Shown one piece after another: positions 35,792 through 44,497 of a stretch of DNA of 64,000 nucleotides. Positions within the stretch are counted from its first letter, which is position 1. Every line of letters begins with the position of its first letter. Origin of the DNA: Virgisporangium aurantiacum (GTDB taxonomy: Bacteria > Actinomycetota > Actinomycetes > Mycobacteriales > Micromonosporaceae). The notes under the pieces were generated by a model. It made no database searches, was not told the origin of the DNA, and saw only the letters and a list, made by a program, of their open reading frames with translations. A program made the translations under genes and the position numbers. Location: positions 1 through 64,000 of the forward strand of contig NZ_BOPG01000009.1 in NCBI RefSeq assembly GCF_016863635.1, written 5' to 3'.

Positions 35792-36304
35792 CTACTTGCC
35801 GTCCCAGACGGCCTTGGCACCGCTGTCGCCGGTGCGGAACACGTAGTAGATCGACACCGCTGCCAGCACCGTCACCACCCCGGCGAGGATCCACTTCAGG
35901 ATCGGGTTGGTGCGCCAGGCCGGTCCGCTGGTGACGGCGGTACCGACGGCGGCGATCCGCGGCGCCACCACGTACACCAGCGCGAGCGTGGCGACGCCCA
36001 GCGCGATGGTCCAGTACAGGGTCATGGTCCCGAACGACTGGTGCTCCTCGATCACCGGGATGAAGCCCTCGGTGATATTGCCCCGCGCCAGGCCCCGGTC
36101 GAAGAACGCGTCGCCGGACAGCTTCGCGAACAGGGCCGACCCGGGCGCGACGACCGCCAACGCGGCCAGGATCCACCGGAGGTGCGGCCGGATCAGCGGG
36201 ACGAACGCGTACCCGATCGCGGCGAGGGCCAGCAGCGGGACGAAGACGACGGCGGCGTGCACCAACAGGGGGTGCATGGGAATTCCGTTGAACTCCTCGA
36301 ACAC
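35792..36304 (-). CDS. DUF2231 membrane protein
   Basis: A 170-residue membrane protein with four helices and the family signature GIPMHPLLVHAAVVFVPLL at the N-terminus, which has the conserved His pair. GLARGNITEGF and EEHQSFGTMTLYWTIAL follow. GTG 36304 lies 7 bp after GAGGAGG. It converges directly on the preceding gene, with the stop codons touching. DUF2231 proteins are sometimes linked to haem- or redox-proteins, but no function is known. It is divergent from the Fur-type regulator. Confidence 0.9.
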   Translation of the reverse strand: MFEEFNGIPMHPLLVHAAVVFVPLLALAAIGYAFVPLIRPHLRWILAALAVVAPGSALFAKLSGDAFFDRGLARGNITEGFIPVIEEHQSFGTMTLYWTIALGVATLALVYVVAPRIAAVGTAVTSGPAWRTNPILKWILAGVVTVLAAVSIYYVFRTGDSGAKAVWDGK

Positions 36305-36324
36305 GGGGGCCTCCTCGGTCGTCG

Positions 36325-36340
36325 TTGATCGCGCAATCAA
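36325..36340. promoter_or_regulatory. Candidate operator in the DUF2231/Fur intergenic region
   Basis: TTGATCGCGCAATCAA is a 16-bp palindrome with one mismatched pair, AT-rich at the ends, centrally placed between the divergent DUF2231 and Fur-family genes. This is a plausible site for the regulator next to it, but it is not a classical Fur box. Confidence 0.4.
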
Positions 36341-36413
36341 TTCAGCCTACGGATCATCGGTGAGAGCGGTTCAAATCTTGTCGGTCCGGTGACCTTCGTG
36401 ATGCGATTGCGAG

Positions 36414-36824
36414 ATGCACGGCGAGCGCCTTCTTCGCGACCGCGGGTTACGGGTCACCCGGCCGCGACTGGCTGTGCTCGCGGTGCTCACCGAGTGCCGC
36501 GCCCACCTCGACGTCGAAGAAATCACCGCCCAGGTCCGCGAGCGGCTCGAGTCGGTGTCCGTCCAGGCGGTTTATGACGTTCTGGGCGCCTTGACCGCGG
36601 CCGGGCTGGCCCGGCGGATCGCGCCGGCCGGCGGCCCGGCCCGGTACGAGGCACGGGTCGGTGACAACCATCATCACCTGGTATGCCGCAAATGCGGGCA
36701 GATTACCGACGTTGACTGCGCCACCGGCGCCGCTCCCTGCCTCGACCCGATCGAGGCGGCCGGATTCCTGGTCGACGAGGCCGAGGTCACCTACTGGGGT
36801 CTCTGCGCCAACTGCCAGGGATAA
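36414..36824 (+). CDS. Fur-family metal-dependent regulator
   Basis: A 136-residue protein of the Fur superfamily. The winged helix spans about 5-75 (RDRGLRVTRPRLAVLAVL, SVQAVYDVLGALTAAGLARRI). The dimerisation domain has the metal cluster DNHHHLVCRKCGQITDVDC and a second CxxC at the end (CANC), so structural zinc is likely. It could be a Zur, FurA or PerR type. The C-terminal gene start is 10 bp away (oxygenase at 36835), implying an operon. Confidence 0.94.
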   Translation: MHGERLLRDRGLRVTRPRLAVLAVLTECRAHLDVEEITAQVRERLESVSVQAVYDVLGALTAAGLARRIAPAGGPARYEARVGDNHHHLVCRKCGQITDVDCATGAAPCLDPIEAAGFLVDEAEVTYWGLCANCQG

Positions 36825-36834
36825 CGTGGAAGCC

Positions 36835-37659
36835 ATGGGCGACCTCGGACTGTTCGGCCCCGGCTCGGTCACCTGGCGGGTGCACGGTGAGCCGATCCTC
36901 ATCGTGGCCGGCCTGCGCGCCCTGCTCCTGCAGTCGCTGCACCCCCGCGCCCTGGCCGGCGTGGTGCAGAACTCCGACTTCCGCACCCGCCCCTGGCACC
37001 GGCTGGAGACCACGGCCACCTACGTGGTCACCGTCAACTACGGCACCACCGCCGACGCCGAGAAGGCCGGCCGGAACGTGCGGTACATCCACAGCAAGCT
37101 CCACGCCACCGACCCGCGCACCGGCGAGCGCTTCCGCCTCGACGATCCCGACCTGCTGAGATGGGTGCACGTGGTGGAGCAGGAGTCGTTCCTCGACGTC
37201 GCCCGCCGGTCCGGCGTGAAGCTGACCGACGACGAAGCCGACGGGTACTACCGCGAGCAACTACGCGCCGCCGAACTGGTCGGCCTCGACCCGGCGACGG
37301 TGCCCGCCAGCCAGGCCGAGGTGGCCGCGTACTACGAGAAGATGCAGCCGCAGCTGGCCACCACCCGCGACACGGTGGAGTCGATGCTGTTCATGGCCGT
37401 GCCCCCGATGCCGTTCGGCCTCGGCTGGACGCCGCTGCGCGGCGTCTACACCGGCGTCGCCGCGCTCTCCCTCGGCCTGCTACCGGCGTGGGCCCGGCAG
37501 CGGTACGGCCTCCCCGGCATCGCCGCCACCGATCCGGCCGCCTCCCTCCTGATCCGGCTGCTCCGGGCGAGCCTCAGCACGATCCCGCGCCGCCTGATCG
37601 AGGGCCCGATCTACAAGGGCGCGATGGCCAGAGCCCGCGCCGCCGGCCACCCGGTCTGA
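36835..37659 (+). CDS. MpaB/DUF2236 family oxygenase-like protein
   Basis: A 274-residue protein of the MpaB (latex-clearing-protein-like) family. Characteristic features are the start GPGSVTWRVHGEPILIVAGLRALLLQSLHPRALAGV with the haem-ligand-region His, the conserved segment TVNYGTTADAEKA, HATDP, the pair WVHVVEQESF and PFGLGW. Family members are haem oxygenases or dehydrogenases of unknown substrate in actinobacteria. The neighbour upstream is the Fur-type regulator, so metal- or peroxide-dependent expression is possible. GTG 36826 is an alternative start. Confidence 0.88.
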   Translation: MGDLGLFGPGSVTWRVHGEPILIVAGLRALLLQSLHPRALAGVVQNSDFRTRPWHRLETTATYVVTVNYGTTADAEKAGRNVRYIHSKLHATDPRTGERFRLDDPDLLRWVHVVEQESFLDVARRSGVKLTDDEADGYYREQLRAAELVGLDPATVPASQAEVAAYYEKMQPQLATTRDTVESMLFMAVPPMPFGLGWTPLRGVYTGVAALSLGLLPAWARQRYGLPGIAATDPAASLLIRLLRASLSTIPRRLIEGPIYKGAMARARAAGHPV

Positions 37660-37684
37660 CCCCGACACCCGCCCGCCGACACCC

Positions 37685-37724
37685 GCCGACCGCCGCCGAC
37701 CGCCGCCGACCGCCGCCGACCGCA
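37685..37724. repeat. Short tandem repeat, 10-bp unit, four copies
   Basis: Unit gccgaccgcc repeats three times exactly and once with a final change, just after the oxygenase stop. It is non-coding and may expand or shrink by slippage. Confidence 0.8.
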
Positions 37725-37773
37725 CGCGGCCAGCCCGCCGACCGCAGCATGGCCGCACGCGAACAGCCCGCGC

Positions 37774-38607
37774 CTAACCCTGCGACAGCGCGGCCCAGGG
37801 CTCCTTCGCCGGTGCCGCGGAACTCCCCTCCGGGCAGTTCCGCCGGAAGTCGCACCATCCGCACAGCGGCCCGGGTGCTGGCGGGAACGCCTCGTCGATC
37901 GGGTCGCCGTCGGCGCGGCGCTTCTCGGCGGCCATCACGTCCTGGGCCGTGGCTTCGGAGCGCCGGAGGTGGCGCGCCAGCGACTCCTCGGTGTGCTCGT
38001 GGGCGGCGACCGTGCCGCTGGGCAGGTGGTGCAGCTCGACCCGGCTGCACGCCCGGCGGAACGTGCGCTGCGCCGAGTACGCGTACAGCGCCAACGCCCG
38101 GGAGCCCCGCGCGTCGTCGCCGGTGGGCTGGAAGCGGCCGGTCTTGTAGTCGACGATCACCAACTCGTCGCCGCGCCGGTCGATGCGGTCGACCCGGCCC
38201 GAGAGGGCGAGCACCGGCGTGCGGGTGGCGACCGTGCGCTCGACGCCGACCGGATCGTCGGCCGGATCGGCCTCGGCCAGGTAGGACTCGAGCCAGCCCA
38301 GCGCCCGCCGGAACGCGGCCCGCTCCTGCTCGCCGTCTTGATACCCCTCGCTGACCCAGGTGGCCTTCAGCAGCGTGGGCAACGCCGCCGGCGTGCGCCG
38401 CTCGGCCGGCAGCCCGTACCAGTTCTTCAGCGCGGTGTGCACGCTGGCGCCGAGCGAGTTGTGCGCCCACGGCGGACCCTTCGGCGGCGACGGCCGATCG
38501 ACGTACGTGAACCGGTACCGGCGCGGACAGTCTTCGTACGCGCCGAGCTTGCTCGGCGTGCACGTGAAGAGCCGGGGCGGGGCATCGAACAGACCGGGTT
38601 GCTGCAC
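37774..38607 (-). CDS. RecB-like PD-(D/E)XK nuclease with Fe-S cysteines
   Basis: A 277-residue nuclease of the RecB/AddB C-terminal type. The active site is visible as LSGRVDRIDRRGDELVIVDYKTG (Asp, then D-Y-K). Four cysteines, one early (AYEDCPRRY) and three late (CGWCDFRRNC), are arranged as in Fe-S cluster nucleases such as AddB and Cas4. There is no helicase domain. Such free-standing proteins are common in actinobacteria and are presumed DNA-repair nucleases. ATG 38607. The PHP gene 34 bp upstream runs in the same direction. Confidence 0.9.
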   Translation of the reverse strand: MQQPGLFDAPPRLFTCTPSKLGAYEDCPRRYRFTYVDRPSPPKGPPWAHNSLGASVHTALKNWYGLPAERRTPAALPTLLKATWVSEGYQDGEQERAAFRRALGWLESYLAEADPADDPVGVERTVATRTPVLALSGRVDRIDRRGDELVIVDYKTGRFQPTGDDARGSRALALYAYSAQRTFRRACSRVELHHLPSGTVAAHEHTEESLARHLRRSEATAQDVMAAEKRRADGDPIDEAFPPAPGPLCGWCDFRRNCPEGSSAAPAKEPWAALSQG

Positions 38608-38640
38608 GTGGCCATCCTGCCACCGAGGTACGACAAGAAA

Positions 38641-39471
38641 TCAGGACGCCGCCGCCAAAAGGCGTTCGTACTGGTCGGGTGCGGTGGTGCAGGCGCCGAG
38701 GCGCACGGTCTTGTTCGATCCGTGGAAATCACTCGATCCGGTGACCAGCAGCCCGAGGTCGCCGGCCAGCCCACGAACGTGTTCCCGCTCGGCCGGCGAA
38801 TGATCCTCGTGGTCGGCCTCCAGGCCGTCGAGCCCGGCCGCCGCCAGTTCCGCGATGAGCTCGTCGGGGACGGTGCGACCGCGCACGGTCGCCCGCGGGT
38901 GCGCGAACACCGTGACCCCACCGGCCGCCCGCACGAGCGCGAGCGCCTCGAACACATCAAGATCTTTCTTTGGGACGCGGTACCGCGCGCCGAGCCACTC
39001 CGACTCGAACGCCGCCCGCACCGTGGGCACCAGCCCGAGCCGGACGAGCGCGCGGGCGATGTGCGGCCGGCCGATGCTGCCGCCCGCCGCGTCGACCTCG
39101 ACCTCGTCCCACTTCACGTCGACCCCGTCGGCGCGCAGCAGTTCGACCATCCGCTTCGCCCGGATCTCCCGCGACTCCCGCACGCCGGCCAGCGCCGCGG
39201 CCAGTTCCGGATGCGCCGGATCGAACAGGTACCCGAGCAGGTGCAGCGAGATCGGCGGATCGACCGCGTACCAGCGGCAGGACAGTTCCGCCCCGCGAAC
39301 CAGCGTCAGGCCGGGCGGCAGCGCCGCGGATGCCGCGTCCCAGCCGGCCGTGTTGTCGTGGTCGGTCAACGCGACGACGTCGAGGCCGGCCCCGGCGGCG
39401 GCCCGCACCAGGTCGGCCGGCGCCAGCGTGCCGTCGCTGACCGACGAATGGGTATGCAGGTCGATGCGCAC
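38641..39471 (-). CDS. PHP-domain metal-dependent phosphoesterase
   Basis: A 276-residue PHP domain. The metal-binding motifs are DLHTHSSVSDG (residues 4-14), LTDHDNT, GAELSC, VFAHP and SSDFHGSN. Family members hydrolyse phosphoesters, and some act on 3',5'-bisphosphonucleotides or short RNA. The length is typical for the RNase AM/YciV-like group. Soluble. It lies 10 bp from the membrane propeller gene on the same strand. Confidence 0.93.
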   Translation of the reverse strand: MRIDLHTHSSVSDGTLAPADLVRAAAGAGLDVVALTDHDNTAGWDAASAALPPGLTLVRGAELSCRWYAVDPPISLHLLGYLFDPAHPELAAALAGVRESREIRAKRMVELLRADGVDVKWDEVEVDAAGGSIGRPHIARALVRLGLVPTVRAAFESEWLGARYRVPKKDLDVFEALALVRAAGGVTVFAHPRATVRGRTVPDELIAELAAAGLDGLEADHEDHSPAEREHVRGLAGDLGLLVTGSSDFHGSNKTVRLGACTTAPDQYERLLAAAS

Positions 39472-39481
39472 CCGCTCAAAG

Positions 39482-40654
39482 CTACTGGCTGACGATCAGC
39501 GAAAGCCCGGGGACCTTGTACTCGACGGCCTTGTCGGGCGCGAACGGCGAGAGGACCACGACGCCCGTCGACGTGTGCAGCGCGACGGTGTCGCGGTCGA
39601 GCCAGGCGGCGTCGGACCCCACCCGGTCGACGCTCCACTTCACCTGCGCACCCGTGCGCCACCCGGCGAGCAGGTCGACCATCTGCGCCTGGTGCTCGTC
39701 GGCCACCACCAGCCACCGCCCGGACGGCGACACCCAGCCGCGGGTCGGCGCCCGGTCGATGTAGTGGCACGCCTCGGTGTCCAACGTGAGGGTGTTGATC
39801 CGCGCGAGCCCCAGGCACACCCGCTTCTCGACGCGCTTGGCGACGACGAGCTCGGAACTGGCCCGCCCCCCGTAGACGGCGAAGAACGTCGCCCACGTCG
39901 GCACGTAGTCGCCCCGGTCGGGGAACCACAGGTCGTGCCGCTCCGGGCCGGTCGACCCCGGCTCTGCCGGCCCGGAATCGGCGAGCAGCACCGCGTCACC
40001 GACGAACCCGACCGGGCGGCCGGCCGCCGGCCGATCGGTCTCGACCGGCTGCACCGTGGCCGCGATCGGCGCGACCGGCACGGCCGTCTCCCGGTAGTAC
40101 ATCTTCGATCCGGCGAGCCAGGCCATCCGGCCCTCCCCGTCGGTCGAGACGGCCACCGAGCGCACGTTGTCGAGCACCATGATCGGCGCACCGGAGCGCT
40201 CGTTGACGTACCAGGCGCGCTGGTCGCCATCCTCTCGACCCTGCTCGACCACGACGAAGCCGTCGCCGGCGCGCTGCACCTGGGTGACGTTCCCGCTCGG
40301 CAACCGGACCGATCGCCCGCTGCGCAGGTAGAGCCACTGCTCCTGCACGTAGTCGACGGGCAGGTCGGAACTTGACGGCGGCATCGGCGACGACACGGCG
40401 ACGTACTCGCCCGGCGCGGCCAGATCGGTGCCGGTGCTGTAGTCCAGCGGCTTGGGCGCGCCGCCGACCACGACCACGAACCCGGCCGTGACGACCGCGC
40501 ACAGCACCACGGCGGCGGCGAGACCGCTCAGCCGCCGCACCCGGTACGCCCGACCCCGCGCGATCGCGCGCTCGGCCAGGGCACCGACGTCGGGTCCCGG
40601 CCGGTCGACGCGTTCGCGGAACGCGGCGCTGAGGGCGTCTTCCAGGGCGGTCAC
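39482..40654 (-). CDS. Membrane-anchored beta-propeller-like partner of the sigma factor
   Basis: A 390-residue protein. The first 45 residues are cytoplasmic (LEDALSAAFRERVDRPGPDV), followed by one transmembrane helix (SGLAAAVVLCAVVTAGFVVVV) and about 320 extracellular residues made of repeating strand pairs (WLYLRSGRSVRLPSG, RAWYVNERSGAPIMV, GRWLVVADEHQA), like a WD40 or TolB propeller. Its start overlaps the sigma-factor stop by 4 bp (GTGA), so translation is coupled. This order is typical of an ECF sigma factor with its membrane regulator. There is no zinc-finger anti-sigma motif. The role is inferred. Confidence 0.78.
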   Translation of the reverse strand: MTALEDALSAAFRERVDRPGPDVGALAERAIARGRAYRVRRLSGLAAAVVLCAVVTAGFVVVVGGAPKPLDYSTGTDLAAPGEYVAVSSPMPPSSSDLPVDYVQEQWLYLRSGRSVRLPSGNVTQVQRAGDGFVVVEQGREDGDQRAWYVNERSGAPIMVLDNVRSVAVSTDGEGRMAWLAGSKMYYRETAVPVAPIAATVQPVETDRPAAGRPVGFVGDAVLLADSGPAEPGSTGPERHDLWFPDRGDYVPTWATFFAVYGGRASSELVVAKRVEKRVCLGLARINTLTLDTEACHYIDRAPTRGWVSPSGRWLVVADEHQAQMVDLLAGWRTGAQVKWSVDRVGSDAAWLDRDTVALHTSTGVVVLSPFAPDKAVEYKVPGLSLIVSQ

Positions 40655-41202
40655 CGCACGGCACCACCCGGAGCGAGTTCCTTGCTCCCGAACCGGCTGG
40701 CGGCCGGTTCCAGGCCCTCTTCGGCCATCCGGCGGCGCAGCGCGGCGAGTGCCCGCGCGCCCTGGCTCTTGACCGTGCCCACCGAGATGTCGAGCAGGCG
40801 GGCGGTTTCGGCCTCGGTGAGATCTTCGTAGAAGCGCAGGACGAGCACCGCCCGCTGCCGCGGCGGCAGCCCGAGCACGAACCGCCAGAGCAGGTCACGC
40901 TCGGCGCGCTCGTCGGCACCGTCGGTGCCGCTGGTCTCCGGCAGCGAGCCGGTCGGTTTCTCGCCGTGCCACCGCCGCCGCCACCAACTGGTGGCCGTGG
41001 TGACGAGCACCCGCCGCGCGTACGGCTCGACCGCGTCGATCGTGCCGAGCCGGAGCCACGCCAGGTAGGTCTTGGTCAGCGCGGTCTGCAACAGGTCTTC
41101 GGCATTCGCCCAGTCTCCGGTCAACAGGTACGCCGTTCGCAGCAGTGCGGCCGAACGGCTGGATACGAATTCGCGGAACTGCTCATCGATCCGGTCCGCC
41201 AC
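40651..41202 (-). CDS. SigE-family (ECF) RNA polymerase sigma factor
   Basis: A 183-residue actinobacterial SigE-family ECF sigma factor. Region 2 is in EQFREFVSSRSAALLRTAYLLTGD, with DLLQTALTKTYLAW nearby. Region 4 is LPPRQRAVLVLRFYEDLTEAETARLLDISVGTVKSQGARAL. Before region 4 stands the variable linker WWRRRWHGEKPTG. GTG 41202 is chosen because GGAGGGG lies 6 bp upstream. It is followed by the propeller-type membrane gene with a 4-bp overlap. The signal it responds to is unknown. Confidence 0.93.
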   Translation of the reverse strand: MADRIDEQFREFVSSRSAALLRTAYLLTGDWANAEDLLQTALTKTYLAWLRLGTIDAVEPYARRVLVTTATSWWRRRWHGEKPTGSLPETSGTDGADERAERDLLWRFVLGLPPRQRAVLVLRFYEDLTEAETARLLDISVGTVKSQGARALAALRRRMAEEGLEPAASRFGSKELAPGGAVR

Positions 41203-41297
41203 CGCGACCCCTCCCCCATCCGAGCACGCCCAAATATCAGACGCTCGAAGGGGGGTGTTTGGTTGTGACGCATTGTCGACTGTGTTCGGGATGTGAC

Positions 41298-42419
41298 TCA
41301 GGTGCCGTCGTCGATGACGTCCTGCGCACCGGCGAGCCGGGCCTCGACGGCCTCGGGCTCGTACATCTCCTCGACAATGCGCAGGTAGAGCTCGTTCGGG
41401 CTGGGCAGATGCGGAATGCTGCGCAGCGCCTGATCCTGACCGGCCGACTCCAACTCGAACGTGCCGTAGTTCAGCAGCCGCCCGAGCGCGCTCTGGACGT
41501 ACTTCATGTCGGTTACGCGCTGTAGCGGCATCATCGCGACGTTCCGGGTGACGACGCCGGAGACGACCATCACCCGCTTGTTGGTGAGAATGAACCGGTC
41601 GAACCACCAGTCGACGATCTTCCAGGCCGCCCACACGATGACGCCGAGCCAGGCCAGCACGAGGAACCCGGCGATCTGGTTGGCCGCGTCGATGCGGGAC
41701 AGGTATCCCGCCAGCAGACCGACGACGATCGTGACGCCCGCGGCGATGCCGACCTCCTTCGCAAGCTGGATCGGGTGCCGCTTCCACTCGCCCCGGAACT
41801 TCTCGGTGGGGAAGAGGTACCGCTGCACGAGCGTGCTCGCTTCGTCTTCCAGCGGCACCACCCGCCGGCTGGTGACCAGCGGCGTGCTGCCGCCGCGCAG
41901 GCCGCCGAGTTCCTCCTCGGTGATCGGCTCGCCGACCACGAACGAGCCGTCGACGTGCGACTGGCGGGCGCCGTACCGGGCGGGATCGTCGTCGAAGTCG
42001 GGAAAGTCCTGGAACGCCGTCGGCTCGTCGTCGAACGACGCGCCGCGGCCGCGGTAGCCGCCGGCGGGCATGAGGTCGTCGTCATCGTCGAAGGCGCCAC
42101 GGCCGCGGCGGGCGGGATCGGGTGCCGACGCGCTGCCGACCGCCGGGCTGACCGGCGTGGCTGGTGGTTCCCCGTGGCCGCCGGTGCGCCGGGGGCTGGG
42201 CCGCGGACGGTCTCGCCGGGGTTCCGCGTCGGGCGGCACCTCGGCGGAGGCCGACGGCGGGTCGACGGGATCGAAGTCGGCGCCGGGGTTACCGGCCGGC
42301 TCGTCTGCGGCGGCGTGCCGACCTCGCTCGCCCTGGAATCGCGCCCGGGGGATCGGTTCGGTGTCGCGGTCGAAGAACGGAGGGTCCTCGCCGTCTCCGC
42401 GCGAGCCCTGATCAGCCAT
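41298..42419 (-). CDS. PH-domain (bPH2/DUF304-type) membrane protein
   Basis: A 373-residue protein. The first 200 residues are acidic and disordered (SPRRTGGHGEPP, GAFDDDDDLMP). A region with two membrane helices follows (AAGVTIVVGLLAGYLSR, IAGFLVLAWLGVIVWAAW). The C-terminal PH-like fold has the signature FDRFILTNKRVMVVSGVVTRNVAMMPLQRVTDMKY. The family (YdbS/YdbT-like) is of unknown function. ATG start. It lies downstream of a 52-residue protein gene, separated by 2 bp, on the same strand. Confidence 0.9.
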   Translation of the reverse strand: MADQGSRGDGEDPPFFDRDTEPIPRARFQGERGRHAAADEPAGNPGADFDPVDPPSASAEVPPDAEPRRDRPRPSPRRTGGHGEPPATPVSPAVGSASAPDPARRGRGAFDDDDDLMPAGGYRGRGASFDDEPTAFQDFPDFDDDPARYGARQSHVDGSFVVGEPITEEELGGLRGGSTPLVTSRRVVPLEDEASTLVQRYLFPTEKFRGEWKRHPIQLAKEVGIAAGVTIVVGLLAGYLSRIDAANQIAGFLVLAWLGVIVWAAWKIVDWWFDRFILTNKRVMVVSGVVTRNVAMMPLQRVTDMKYVQSALGRLLNYGTFELESAGQDQALRSIPHLPSPNELYLRIVEEMYEPEAVEARLAGAQDVIDDGT

Positions 42420-42421
42420 AG

Positions 42422-42580
42422 CTAGCTGACGAGGCTGGTGAAGAAGTTGGTGAACCCGTCAGCGAGATCGGCGAGCCCGCTGCCGATCGACTTGGCTACC
42501 TGGGCGGCCGACTCGGGCCGGTACGCGACGAAAAAAACCAGGAACGCGATACTGCCCCAGGTGAGGATTTTCTTGACCAT
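42422..42580 (-). CDS. Small single-helix membrane protein (52 aa)
   Basis: A 52-residue protein (MVKKILTWGSIAFLVFFVAY, then PESAAQVAKSIGSGLADLAD) with one N-terminal membrane helix and an amphipathic helix ending FFTSLVS. Small proteins of this type are conserved next to PH-domain genes in actinobacteria to my memory. ATG 42592 is an alternative. It reads directly into the PH-domain gene (2-bp gap), so the pair is probably one transcript. Confidence 0.72.
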   Translation of the reverse strand: MVKKILTWGSIAFLVFFVAYRPESAAQVAKSIGSGLADLADGFTNFFTSLVS

Positions 42581-42689
42581 CCCCGGTCCCATCCCTCCCC
42601 ACGGCTGACGGATGTACCGCCGCGGACACTCAGCGTATCAGTCGGACGCCTTTGGGTGAATTGTGCTCGCGACAAACGGTCCGACGCAT

Positions 42690-43349
42690 CTACACCGCAC
42701 CGTGAAGATACGGCGAGGGCGCTCCGTACACCAGTTGGCCAGGCAGCGTGTCGACGAGGTCGACGAGCGTGAGATCTTCTGCGAGCAGGTACCCCGCACC
42801 GGCCGGCCAGGCCACCAGGTAGAGCCAGCAGCCCTTGGCCTCACCGACGTGGGCGCAGCGGTCCTCGGCCGACTTCACCGCCCACAACGACGCCGGCCAG
42901 CCGGCCGCCCGCACCTTCGCGTGCGGGGTGCCGTTGAGTTCGCTCGCCACGAACGGGCCGGGGTCGGCCCCGGGGATGCCGGCCAGCCGCGTACCGAGGC
43001 CCACACCGGGCTCCTCGGCGATGATGAGCAGATCGGCCGGGCCACCGTGCAGGGGCGCCGGGCCGCTGCAGGCGACGATGCTGCCGCGCACCCCGTTGCG
43101 GTCGTCGCCGACCCAGCCGACGCCGGTGACCACCCAGCCCGGCGGCAGTGGCCACGGACACCACAGCGGCGCTGTCTTGTCGGAGGCCGCCATGCGGCCC
43201 CGCACCGTCTCCACGATCTCGGGGCCGATATGCACAGGAACGTGCAACGGGAGCACCGCGCCGTCGACGTCACACCGCCATTCGGTGTGCATCATGTCGG
43301 GCGGTCGCACCGAACCACCGCATCGTGGACAGCTCACCGAGACGCCCAT
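42690..43349 (-). CDS. DUF6758 family protein
   Basis: A 219-residue protein starting with a zinc ribbon (VSCPRCGGSVRPPDMM, then WRCDVDGAVLPLHVP). The conserved core follows (PLWCPWPLPPGWVVTGVGWVGDD, ACSGPAPLHGGPADLLIIAEEPGVGLG). This is the DUF6758 pattern of actinobacteria; the function is unknown. ATG 43349. The strand continues upstream as an unrelated open frame of the methylase region, which I do not count. Confidence 0.88.
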   Translation of the reverse strand: MGVSVSCPRCGGSVRPPDMMHTEWRCDVDGAVLPLHVPVHIGPEIVETVRGRMAASDKTAPLWCPWPLPPGWVVTGVGWVGDDRNGVRGSIVACSGPAPLHGGPADLLIIAEEPGVGLGTRLAGIPGADPGPFVASELNGTPHAKVRAAGWPASLWAVKSAEDRCAHVGEAKGCWLYLVAWPAGAGYLLAEDLTLVDLVDTLPGQLVYGAPSPYLHGAV

Positions 43350-43386
43350 CCCACTACGGTGCGTTGCCGAACCACTGCGCGTCAAC

Positions 43387-44010
43387 CTATTCGGGTGGAT
43401 CCGCGTGTGCCTGAATCCACGCGTGCATCGCGATCCCGCTCGCGACACCGGCGTTGATCGATCTTGTGGACCCGTACTGCGCGATCGAATACAACTCGGT
43501 GCACGCGGCCCGGGCCGGGCCGGACAGACCGGGTCCTTCCTGGCCGAACAGCAGCACGCACCGGCGTGGCAGGGCGTGCCGCTCCAGCGGTTTGGAGCCC
43601 GGCAGGTTGTCGATTCCGAGCACCGGCAGACCCTCCGCGGCCGCCCAGGCGACGAACGCCTCGATCGTTTCGTGGTGCCGCACGTGCTGATAGCGGTCGG
43701 TGACCATGGCCCCGCGCCGGTTCCACCGCCGCCGGCCGACGATGTGGACCGCACGCGCGAGGAAGGCGTTCGCCGTGCGTACGACGGTGCCGATGTTGAA
43801 GTCGTGCTGCCAGTTCTCGATGGCCACGTGGAAGTCGTGCCGGCGTCCGTCGAGGTCGGCCACCACCGCGTCGTGCCGCCAGTACCGGTACCGGTCGACG
43901 ACGTTGCGCCGGTCGCCGCCGGCCAGCAGTTCCGGGTCGAAGCGCGGATCGGTGGGCCAGGGCCCCTCCCACGGGCCGACGCCGACCTGTTCCTCCACGG
44001 GGGCCTCCAT
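43387..44010 (-). CDS. SpoU/TrmH-type RNA 2'-O-methyltransferase
   Basis: A 207-residue SPOUT methyltransferase. Motif 1 is HDFNIGTVVRTANAF, motif 2 LLFGQEGPGLS and motif 3 YGSTRSINAGVASGIAMHAW, together forming the SAM-binding trefoil knot. The family methylates ribose 2'-OH in rRNA or tRNA. The target cannot be read from sequence. No TRAM or L30e domain is present, so it is the compact form. ATG 44010. Confidence 0.92.
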   Translation of the reverse strand: MEAPVEEQVGVGPWEGPWPTDPRFDPELLAGGDRRNVVDRYRYWRHDAVVADLDGRRHDFHVAIENWQHDFNIGTVVRTANAFLARAVHIVGRRRWNRRGAMVTDRYQHVRHHETIEAFVAWAAAEGLPVLGIDNLPGSKPLERHALPRRCVLLFGQEGPGLSGPARAACTELYSIAQYGSTRSINAGVASGIAMHAWIQAHADPPE

Positions 44011-44041
44011 GGAGGCAAGGTACAGCGCCCGCCCCGGCGGT

Positions 44042-44497
44042 TCAGCCGGCCAGGGCCTGCTCGAAGTCGTCGAGCAGGCACGCCTGCGACGTGCCGACCG
44101 GATCGTCTGCCATCGGCTCGGCCGCCGCCTCACCGACGCGCCGCACCCAGGCCCGGTACGCCTCCGCCTCGGCGGACGGGACCCGCTGGGCGAGCACGAA
44201 ACCCGCGCGGACGCACTCGTCCTGCACGCAGTAGCCGGTGTCGGCGGGCGGTTCGACGGTGGCGAAGATCGCCGTCGCCACCTCGCGGACGAGCCCCGCG
44301 GGCGCCACCCGGGCGTGCGCGATCGTGGCCAGGCCGGCCAGGCCCGCGCTGACGGGCGGGGGATCGATCGGTACGGCCAGCACCGCCGCGAGCACGCGGG
44401 ACGGCAGGCGGACCAGCAGCGCCCAGTCGCCGGGCGCCAGCGACGTGGCGAATCCCAGCCGGAATCCGGCGTTGGTAGGCGTGGGCTGGCTCCACAT
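44042..44497 (-). CDS. Hypothetical protein (151 aa)
   Basis: A 151-residue Ala-rich soluble protein starting at ATG 44497 (MWSQPTPTNAGFRLGFATSL). Mostly helical, with an acidic pair of cysteines (GYCVQDECVRAGF). No family was recognised. GGGAGG lies 6 bp upstream of the ATG. It precedes the methylase gene by 31 bp on the same strand and may be in its operon. Confidence 0.7.
   Translation of the reverse strand: MWSQPTPTNAGFRLGFATSLAPGDWALLVRLPSRVLAAVLAVPIDPPPVSAGLAGLATIAHARVAPAGLVREVATAIFATVEPPADTGYCVQDECVRAGFVLAQRVPSAEAEAYRAWVRRVGEAAAEPMADDPVGTSQACLLDDFEQALAG

Noticed and set aside
37685..37724. Possible CRISPR array
   Set aside because: A 10-bp tandem repeat without spacers and without cas genes nearby.
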